Assembly (NCBI RefSeq): GCF_030704535.1
Contig: NC_081808.1
Span: forward strand, 21,021,501-21,085,500
Source: Vitis vinifera
Lineage: Eukaryota; Streptophyta; Magnoliopsida; Vitales; Vitaceae
Reading direction: 5' to 3'
Length of the DNA: 64,000 bases
Below are positions 55,943-64,000 of this stretch, piece by piece. The notes under the pieces are model-generated. The model was not told where the DNA came from. It did not search any database and worked only from the letters and a program-made list of their open reading frames with translations. How positions within the stretch are numbered: the stretch's first letter is position 1; each line of letters opens with the position of its first letter. The translations under genes and the position numbers were made by a program.

Positions 55943-56784
55943 TTAGAATGAGAAGTTCATCATATCCTTGCTCAGGGACTCCATCATCACAGTCTCCATG
56001 AATCCACACTTGTCCATCATCACAGTCTCCACGAATCCACACTTATATCCAGCAGTGGTGCTGTTGTACAGACTCTCCCTGGGTTTGAGTGAGCAGGAAG
56101 AGATGGGAATGATTGGGATGTTCTCACAGTTGCATATCTCAATCATGTAGCCATCTGGGTCATGGAAAAACACCTGATCCACCTTGTTCGCATCGTCGTC
56201 CTCCACCACTGCTGTCACGTACCTCATCCCCATTTCTTGCAGCCTCTTCTTCACAATTCCCACATCAGTACACTGTTCACAGCAATCCCATGTTCAGTTC
56301 TCTGCTCAAAAAGAATTTCAAGAGAGATTATCTTCGTTCTTATTACGTAATACTTACCAAGAAGGAGATGTGGTTATCCTTGGGATTAATGGGTCGAGGA
56401 TCATTGATTTGGTCGTACTCCTCCATTGCCGGGTTCTCCAGCAGGTGTATCCCAATGCCATAATTGAACAACCTTCATACAAACAGAGGAATTAAATACT
56501 CAAGTTGGGATAGAAATTTAGTGAAAGTATGCCGTTAAAAGAAAGGAATAAGAGGACGCTAACCAAGCTCCAGTGAAATCAAAAGAAGTGGGGCGTTTGA
56601 TGAGACAAAATCCCAGAACGTCTTCATAGAATCGTACAGAATTCCACACCGATCTGCACAACAGAGACACATGGTTCAATGAGAGCAGGGGCAGTGACTC
56701 AAGGCCGTTCAGTTCCTCGATTTCCATGGCTCTTGTCACTCTGCTTTCGTTCTCTGCTTTAGCTCTTTGTGCTGGATGCTTCAT
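55943..56784 (-). CDS. Glyoxalase I-like VOC-superfamily protein (3 exons)
   Basis: Small cytosolic-type member of the lactoylglutathione lyase/glyoxalase I family, of the plant GLYI4/7/8-like group. Exons on the - strand: 56784-56564, 56472-56358 and 56272-55943, giving 221 residues. One VOC domain spans about residues 33-165: LNHVSLLCRSVWNSVRFYEDVLGF, GIGIHLLENP, NHISFLC and FFHDPDGYMIEIC. Candidate metal ligands H38, E86, H108 and E157 are all present. Whether it acts on methylglyoxal-glutathione is not shown; several plant members of this group lack or have weak classic activity. The tail contains an 11-residue repeat, KCGFVETVMMD / KCGFMETVMME, caused by a 33-bp tandem duplication near 55975-56042. 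Confidence 0.93.
55975..56042. repeat. In-frame 33-bp tandem duplication
   Basis: Two adjacent copies beginning TCCATCATCACAGTCTCCA differ at only about two positions. They lie in the last exon of the glyoxalase-like gene and keep the reading frame. Confidence 0.85.
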
Positions 56785-58354
56785 TACTAGGCTCTGCCCC
56801 TTCTTATAAGCAAGTGTGTCCAGAATATCTCCCTGATTTCATTCAAATTTACTCTCGATTGCCCTTCGGATTCTGGGACCGAGGAACTTTCCTGGCAGAT
56901 TCTCAGGACTCAATCGGACAAATACAATGTTGTCACAATCACGGATAGTTTCAATGGTAGGGGGCACGGGGAGAGGCTAGGTGTTCATTTAAATTCCAAC
57001 AGACCTCACCCCGCTCACTAACCAGTCCACTATGTACTAGGTGGTGCCCACCAAATTTCATTTTTAAATGGTGTGTAGAACTCAAGTTTTAATTTTTATC
57101 CTTCCTAGAGATAATTGAAAATTAGACATTGTTATTCAATTTTTTTTCACAAGAAAAGAAAAAAAAAAGTTATTAACATAAAACATATGAATACAAATCC
57201 CAAAGTTGAAAGAATCTCAAGCCCTTAACCAAAATTCACTTTTGACAATCAAAACCTTGCGGCTTGTCACAGAAGGAAGGAAGCAAAACCAAAGAAAAGA
57301 GCGGTGCGCTCCGTAGTTATCAACGTTCTACAGCAAACGTGATAATTGCTAGCACCTGAAATCGTATGTAAGATGCTAGTTTCCAAAACCCCAGAAATTT
57401 CATTGTTATTTCGTCTCACAAGTCAGTCTCTTCCTCTTCTGCTCTCCTTCTTAGAGGTTTAACTCAAAACAGACAATGGATAACGAGAGCTGAACTCGTC
57501 CTTTTTTGACACCGTAACGCACACATATCGTGACATGCCTCTGATGTTACACTCCTCCAACACAAGTTCGGAGATCATCGCTCCTGCCAACGCCCTTATA
57601 TTTCCAATAAAGATTTTTCATCTTGTGGTTTCTAACTTTCATCCATTTGGATCCTTTCCGACTCCGCATGTTTTTATCGAGGATAGCCTGGATCATTGAG
57701 TGGGGGTCTTATTCACTCCAGCCACAACCTGATTTGATATCTACCGTGCGGTGGGAAAAACCACATGTTTTTCGAATTGCTTCTTTATTACAATTTTGCC
57801 TTTCTTTTTAACTGGAAAGGCGATTCAATTATTCAAGGAACAATTAAAGAAAAGCAATCTAATATCACTTCTTTTGGGATCAAATGTAAAGGAAAGTCAG
57901 AGTGCAATTTGTCAGAAGTAAAATAATTATTCCAACTGGATGGGCTCTTTGAAGTAAAGTAGAATCTGGGCAAACCAATTGGGCTGCTTTGGGAACCCAT
58001 GTAGGCTTGGGCAGGCCGTGATTTAGCTAGTACAAGAACAAGGCCCATTTCCAAGCCCAATCCGTTCATGTCGCCCTGTCCTTTGGGCCCCTAAGAATTG
58101 GCCTGGGGCATGCCAGGCTGCACAACAGCATAAAGAGTAACGACACCCTAGTGGATGACGCAATGGCCTACTAGGAGTATGTTTGTCGGTTCGAAAGTGG
58201 TAGATGAACCCGATAAAGGATGACATGGGGAACCTAATCCACCTTGCCAAAACCTAATACACTAAAAATATATTAATCTACAAATTACTATGATATTAAT
58301 TTAGGTTACATATAGTAAATCTAGGTAGTTGAGCTCTGAATTAATTAAAAATAA

Positions 58355-58358
<4 letters not shown>

Positions 58359-58389
<31 letters not shown>
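58359..58389. repeat. (TA)n microsatellite
   Basis: About 15 AT units in intergenic DNA. Confidence 0.9.
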
Positions 58390-58392
<3 letters not shown>

Positions 58393-59768
58393 TCGTTACA
58401 TACACAGGGACCCAGATGCAGAAAAGGCTTGACTAGGCTATGCTACAATGTCTGGTATCATGCTATCAGAGAGGGCACAGGCCTCATTTGACATGTCCCT
58501 TGATTTCAAAGGTATCACTTGCTTTGTCTCTGTTTTGAATAGTCCATGGCGTTACTGAAAGGATCCATATTTGCGGATCCTCCTAACAAATAGTCTCACT
58601 TGCAAACATTCATTGCAAGTGGGATTCAGTTCATGGGGTCTTAAAACCAGTTGGGTTTGGTTGATAAGAGTTAAATAATAGAGCTCTCACATCAGGGCAG
58701 CCTGCAGGCGGTAGGAGGACACCCAGCATTTCAGTCCAAAGGCTAAGTTGTTGAATTATTTTGAAAGGTTGTGGCCTCTGCCTGATTTGCTTTGCCTCCA
58801 CTTTGTTTGAACTTTCAAATTAGGCTTCTTTTTCTTTCCTCTTTTGTTGGTCCCTCCTGTTGTCATTTTCGCCTCCATTGAACCAAAAACGAAAGAGCCC
58901 CATTGAATCCTAAAGTCTTAAGATAAAAGAAAAAAAAAAACATAAAATTGAATTTAATATTCTTTTATAATAATAATAATAATGCATGAAACGACGCAAC
59001 TTCCATTGAAAACAATAATTGAAGAATACAGTGGAATGGAATTATTACCTTTTTAATTGTAAATCCTGCCAATCAAACAAAAAAATTCCATGGTTGCTAG
59101 AAGCCGGAGATCAATGAATAGATAGGATAAATTCTTTTATCATGATTATTATTTTTGAATACTAGCCAGACCAAACTTATTCCTTGACACTGTCGGCAAA
59201 TAAAATGAAAATAATTTAACCAAAAAGAAAAAAGAAAAAAAAAAGCCACCTACCCTAAAAAAATACCACTGGATAATGGGCCAGGGCACATGTAGGCATC
59301 TCCATGAGTCTGAAGCTTTGGTCAACCGTACGATATGCTTTATTAATTTAATTTAATTATATCTGCTCAGTTTCTTTGCTCTCATAAAGTTCTGTATACA
59401 CAGCATCCACACATGCATGAGCGGGGCTGCTGCGGGGGGTCCTCCAATCAGGAGGAAATGATCCGCCACTGCTTCTCTCATCACATGGGATGTAATACAA
59501 ATCTCCGGTCAAAAGGCGGTCCCCCTGGCAGCTTTTTCTTTCTTCAATTTGAGGTCTGGGCAACCCACCTTACCTTTTTATTTATTTGTGGTTACACTTA
59601 CATCAATATGTGACCAGTGGCCTACCAACTTTGCTTATGGCTTCATTAAATTGAAGGGGCAGATGTCACGAAAATATTGTTATCCGTTCGGAAAGAAACA
59701 CCGTAACGGTTGGAAAACTATTTCCCATGACCGGTGAGGATTCATGGTCTTGTCCTGAAAAGGAGAAA

Positions 59769-59792
59769 ATAATAATAATAATAATAATAATA
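59769..59792. repeat. (AAT)n microsatellite
   Basis: About eight AAT units in intergenic DNA. Confidence 0.85.
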
Positions 59793-60329
59793 TCTACATC
59801 TTTCCCTTTCTATCTTTCTCGAGAGTTTACTTTAAGAGATCGAATTTCCGAGGTAATCATGCTTTTCACCTTAAAACCAATTTTAGACTTCATGTAATAA
59901 AGTTAGACATGTTGTCATTTTTTTGGTCCCATGGAGACTTTTGTGTGTTAGATATGACAAAAATTGTACTATTTAACGTATTCACTATATATGTGTATAT
60001 AGCTTTGGGGCTGTACCAAAAAAAAAAAAGGGAGATTTTGGTTAAGTATGATAAGTGCTAGTACATAAGGTTAATTACACTTGTTTTGTTTGACTTAATT
60101 ACTTCAGGGCATGCACAGTGACAAAACTTCCAACCTGTTGGTCCATTTGATCACCATTAAACCAGACAAAAATTGAGGCTACATTGTATATCCATTGTAT
60201 CTCTAATCCCCTTGTGTTTGCTATTTGTTTATCCTGAATAAAAAAATTAAAATATTTAAAAAAAATTATTTAACTAAAAATAATATAATAATATCAATCA
60301 ATATAATTAAATTAAATTTATTAATAATA

Positions 60330-60475
60330 AGTTCCCAATTATGTAAATATTTTCCGCTTTTATTTCAAATGGATCTTACAGCTTTAAAGTGCACCTGTAA
60401 GGTTAAAAAGAGTTTATACTTATATAACATTAGGAACCTTCTATCCAATGTGGGATGTTACAAGATATAACATCC
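60330..60475. mobile_element. Decayed relative of the palindromic MITE
   Basis: Shares, in order, TTCCCAA, TTTTCCGCTTT, GGATCTTACAGCTTTAAA, GTAAGGTTAAAAAGAG, TATATAACATTAGGAAC and CAATGTGGGATGTTACA with 49007-49170. The right arm is mostly gone. No coding capacity. Confidence 0.55.
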
Positions 60476-62231
60476 TTATTGTATCCCACAAATTAGAAAA
60501 ACAGTCATAATCTTAATTCAATGATTATTTATAGTCTTTAATTTTAGTTCATTCAATGAGATCATTTCAAAATATAATATATTTTATTTGATTTATAAAA
60601 AATTTTAAAAAATATATATTTCAATATCTGAAATTAAAAAAAAAAAATATCTCGTATTTAAAAAAATAAATAAAATTTTAATAATATTTATAATTTATAA
60701 ATACAAAATATTATAATTTATTATGAAATAAATGAACTCGCTCACTTTTCAAACTCTGGACATGGGGACAAGGGGAAGAGAAAACTCTATTTTTAATTAT
60801 GGTTGTAAAGGTGTTTTGTTCTCTAAGCTATTTTGTTCTTTTCTTTTTCAAGCCTAAGTTTAACCTCGCACCTTTTCTTTTTCTTTGCTTCTTCCGGATC
60901 CGAGTAAGCTTTGTCCTGATTTTCAACGTTGTGGCTAAAACCGTCATTTCCATGATTGGGGATTCCTCTGGTTCAGCGCGGCAGTTTTATTTCAAAGGCT
61001 AGAAATAAGCAGGGCGGCGAAAAAACAATCATTTACAGATGTCCACGCCATAAAAAGACTAAAAAATCCCCTTCTCCCATGCTTTTGGCTGTGTCTTTGA
61101 AAACATTGCCAAAGATCGCCACCTAACTTTCTTGCATTTTCTCTTTTATGTTTCAGCTTCAATTGAGATCACGGTGTTGCATGAGGTGAGAGAAGATATC
61201 TAGAATACTCGTGGTCCTCTCTCCATTTTCAAACGTTAAATTTGAAGATTCACACCGTTAGAAAACCTTAATGAACCTCTGGTTAACGTTCTGTCTTGTC
61301 TTGTGCTGTCCTGTTTGTTTCCGGAGAAATTGCAGGAAAAGAGAAACACTTGGAATCTGATAACATTCCGAAGTTCGACAGCCCAAGGGACAAGAAGGTA
61401 GAAAGTTTCTGAATTTTTATTTCGGGTAACTATGATTCACTTTTTCTCAAATTTGTCTCAAATATAGAAATAAATACATTGATGTCGTTCAATTTTTGGG
61501 AATTTCAGTTAAATTCTGTTGGGCTTCTGTTGTTGCAGAACGAGATAAAGCCGCGAAAATTTTGTCCGTGAGACAAACCGCAAGACGAATGTCGCCGGAG
61601 AATCTACCCACATTTCGGAGGATCGATTCAGAACTTTCTCTCAGGTTCATTACACAAGGAGTTCGTGAAAACTCTGTTGAAATCACATACATTCCTTGAA
61701 AGCGATTGAGAATTTACGTTTCCCCAGGTGAAAATTTCTCTTTCTTGTTTGTTTCAATAATAATAATAATAATAAAAAGATAATTCCATTTTCAAGCTTG
61801 TGAATTTTGAACAAAAAACCGAACAGGAGAAGAAGACATAGACAGTCTGTAGTGCGGGACCATCTCAGAAGAATCCAAATCGGCATTAAAATACAAGAAA
61901 CACCGCCGTTTCTGAGTTAAAAAAACAAATAAGGAACCCTTGGGCTGAAACTTGAGACAAGACAGTGAATAAAGAATGGGTAAATTAGTACTAACCCATG
62001 ATTAGTTTGTTGACGCAGATGATTGTGGGTGCAGGAGGTTGGGTGGCCCTTATGTTTTGTATGATCAGAACAATTCAACATACATTGCTTTGATGAACAA
62101 GTTAAGCCTTTTAGAATAGTGGGGGAAAAGGTCGCAATGGTCTGCAGAATGAAGGCTATGGTTTATAGTTTCATCAAAATATGAATTATTGACTTCTGGT
62201 CTCATCTTCGATCTTGTTTGGAGGGTGAGAA
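60476..62231. other. Upstream region and probable 5' UTR of the kinesin gene
   Basis: 60500-60740 is AT-rich. From about 60760 the base composition rises and stays gene-like to 62231, so spliced 5' UTR exons may lie here. I cannot place them or a TATA box with confidence. An open frame at 61496-61699 has no recognisable domain. Confidence 0.35.
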
Positions 62232-63983
62232 ATGGGGTCTGCTGGTGGTGAGGAGGTTATGCGAGGACCGAGCGGCCGTGGAGAGAGGGTTGTTGTGTCA
62301 GTTCGGCTGCGACCTTTGAATGAGAAGGAGATTTCAAGGAATGATGCATTGGACTGGGAATGCATCAATGACACCACTATAATATTCAAGAACCACCTTC
62401 CTATTCCAGAGAGATCAATGTACCCAAGTGCCTATACATTTGGTAAGGAAATTTCCAATATGAATTTAGAAGGAATATAGGGTGTTTGAAGTAATTTAAA
62501 TATGAAACAACTCATTTCCGATGGACAATGGAGCATTTTGCTTGAATTAGTTTCTAATTTTGGGTGTTTGGAATTTCCTTCTGAATTCCAGTTTTTTTTC
62601 CTGAATAGCCTCAAATTGGATCTTTTTCTTTTCTTTCTTTTTCTGTTTTTGTATGAAATTGACTCAAACAAGCCAAATTTTATTGCCCTCGTTGGAGTGT
62701 AGGTTTTTTTTTTATTCTTCATTTCTGCATGACAAAATTCCTCAGACTCAACTTCTTTGATCTCCCATATTTCCTGGGCTACAAATTAGAGCATTGAGAA
62801 ATTTCATTTGCAGCAGTCTTAAAAGTGGCGATTAACTGACTAGTTTCCAGAATTTATTTCGTATAAAATCTTGTTCAGACTTTAAAGATCTAATATCTGT
62901 GTTTGTTACTGTGGGATTTTGATAGCAAAGAAGTTTGTACAGACAATTGTTCCCACAATTTTACATCATTCTGCAAAACTCTCAGGGCCTCTTCTGATTT
63001 CTGATATTTCTTCTGTTTATTTTTTCTGTGCTATTGCTTTGGTTCTAGACAGAGTATTTAGGTCTGATTCCACTACGAGGGAGGTATATGAGGCAGGAGC
63101 CAAGGAAGTTGCTCTTTCGGTTGTCAGTGGTATTAATTGTGAGTATAAACATTTTTTTTTTTGTGTCCTTTTCCTGCTTCTTGAACTTCACTTGGACCTC
63201 ATTGATAAATACTCAACAAAATATTTTCCAGCAAGTATTTTTGCTTATGGACAAACAAGCAGTGGAAAGACATTCACTATGAGCGGAATTACTGAGTATA
63301 CCATGGCAGATATATATGACCATATAGAGAGGGTAATCAAAACACCACTATATCATCCCCTTTCCTCTCTTTCAGTTCCATAATTTCCCATTTCCTTTGA
63401 TGAAAAAAATTGTTATACATTTGTAGCACAAGGAAAGAGAATTTCTTTTGAAGTTCTCTGCTATGGAGATTTACAATGAATCTGTCAGAGACCTTCTCAG
63501 CTCAGATACTGCTCCGCTTCGACTTCTGGATGATCCAGAGGTTAGTTCCCTTCTCAATGTACCAACTAGTATATTTATATTTCAAATACTGATGGTCCAC
63601 TATTTAAACAGAGAGGAACTATTGTTGAGAAACTCACTGAGGAAACTCTGAGAGACTGGAACCATCTAATAGAGCTCCTTTCCCTATGCGAAGGTAACAA
63701 CATTCTGAAAGCAGTCCAGCTATTACTGATGAACGCAAATATTAAATATCCTGCGAATTCTTGCAGCCCAGAGACAAATAGGGGAGACCGCACTTAATGA
63801 AACAAGCTCTAGATCTCATCAAATTCTCAGACTGGTATGACTATGACCTTCATTGATTGACATAGCTGAATTTCAGATGCAAGATATCTCCTCTTACTTA
63901 ATTGTAGTTTTCTACAGACAGTTGAAAGTTCTGCTCGTGAGTTTTTAGGCAATGACAATTCAAGTGTTCTTACATCTACTGTG
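62232..63983 (+). CDS. KIN-7 (NACK-like) kinesin motor, N-terminal part, runs off the window
   Basis: Microtubule motor. Exons 62232-62442, 63049-63138, 63232-63332, 63427-63540, 63612-63693, 63767-63834 and 63918-63983 give the first 244 residues in phase, followed by a GT donor at 63984. Features: a Gly-rich N-terminus, [14 protein letters not shown] (strand 1 with RxRP), [19 protein letters not shown]-loop GQTSSGKT at 107-114, [16 protein letters not shown], and switch I NETSSRSH at 210-217. Switch II (DLAGSE) and the rest should lie beyond 64000. The start and the short N-terminus fit plant KIN-7 members such as Arabidopsis At2g21300 and At4g38950, some of which act in cytokinesis. The exact paralogue cannot be decided without the tail. 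Confidence 0.93.
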
Positions 63984-64000
63984 GTATGGATCATTAATTT

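Larger units (their letters stand above)
56785..60320. other. Intergenic DNA, no gene recognised
   Basis: 56785-57050 is the promoter of the glyoxalase-like gene. The rest holds scattered short open frames without family features. Microsatellites are a TA run at 58359-58389 and an AAT run at 59769-59792. Confidence 0.5.

Noticed and set aside
56801-56810. TTATAAG as TATA box of the glyoxalase-like gene
   Set aside because: It is only about 20 bp from the ATG, which would leave no leader; the real start site is probably elsewhere.
61496-61699. Overlapping open frames on both strands before the kinesin
   Set aside because: No family features; the region is better explained as 5' UTR or leader intron of the kinesin gene.

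Overview
The window is nuclear DNA from a flowering plant. Genes are split by many GT-AG introns, the intergenic DNA is AT-rich, and plant transposable elements are plentiful. Protein families, codon use and repeat style fit a woody core eudicot such as grapevine (Vitis), but the species is an inference I cannot confirm. I find no CRISPR array, operon, rRNA or convincing tRNA gene, and no prokaryote-like or viral gene system beyond one retrotransposon fossil.

Eight host genes can be assembled exon by exon, with splice sites and reading phase consistent throughout, except for a tentative last exon in the BBX gene. In order they are: (1) a UPF0183/PHAF1-family protein, + strand, 3891-9626, 14 exons; (2) a secreted pectinesterase without a PMEI pro-domain, - strand, 10142-11549, 4 exons; (3) a chloroplast J-like DUF3353/CPP1-like membrane protein, + strand, 13888-21442, 4 exons, with a 6.4-kb second intron that has taken in a LINE; (4) plastid class I fructose-bisphosphate aldolase, + strand, 29314-31090, 6 exons; (5) a lysosomal Pro-X carboxypeptidase-like S28 serine peptidase, - strand, 31983-40026, 12 exons including one GC-AG intron; (6) a double B-box zinc finger protein of the BBX18/19 type, - strand, 43581-46298; (7) a glyoxalase I-like VOC protein, - strand, 55943-56784, 3 exons; (8) the first seven exons of a KIN-7 kinesin motor, + strand, from 62232 and running off the right edge.

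Layout: 1-3.8 kb has no gene I can recognise. 3.8-21.4 kb holds genes 1-3. 21.5-29.2 kb is intergenic and carries a Ty1-copia element (22545-28066, reverse orientation) with two LTRs about 3-4% apart. 29.3-40.0 kb holds the aldolase and the S28 peptidase, tail to tail. 40.0-43.5 kb is rich in MITEs. 43.5-46.3 kb is the BBX gene. 46.5-55.9 kb is a repeat-rich gene desert with a palindromic MITE, a short minisatellite, LTR-like fragments and a 1.4-1.5 kb direct duplication. 56-64 kb holds the glyoxalase-like gene and the kinesin.

The genes are independent transcription units, not a pathway. From memory, their order echoes Arabidopsis neighbourhoods: kinesin, BBX18/19 and plastid aldolase lie together on chromosomes 2 and 4, and UPF0183 and DUF3353 lie together on chromosome 3. 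The window therefore looks like a fairly conserved eudicot block expanded by transposons. I see no clearly new biological system. The most notable points are the LINE-expanded intron, the GC-AG intron, the in-frame tandem duplication in the glyoxalase-like tail, and the intergenic repeat structures.
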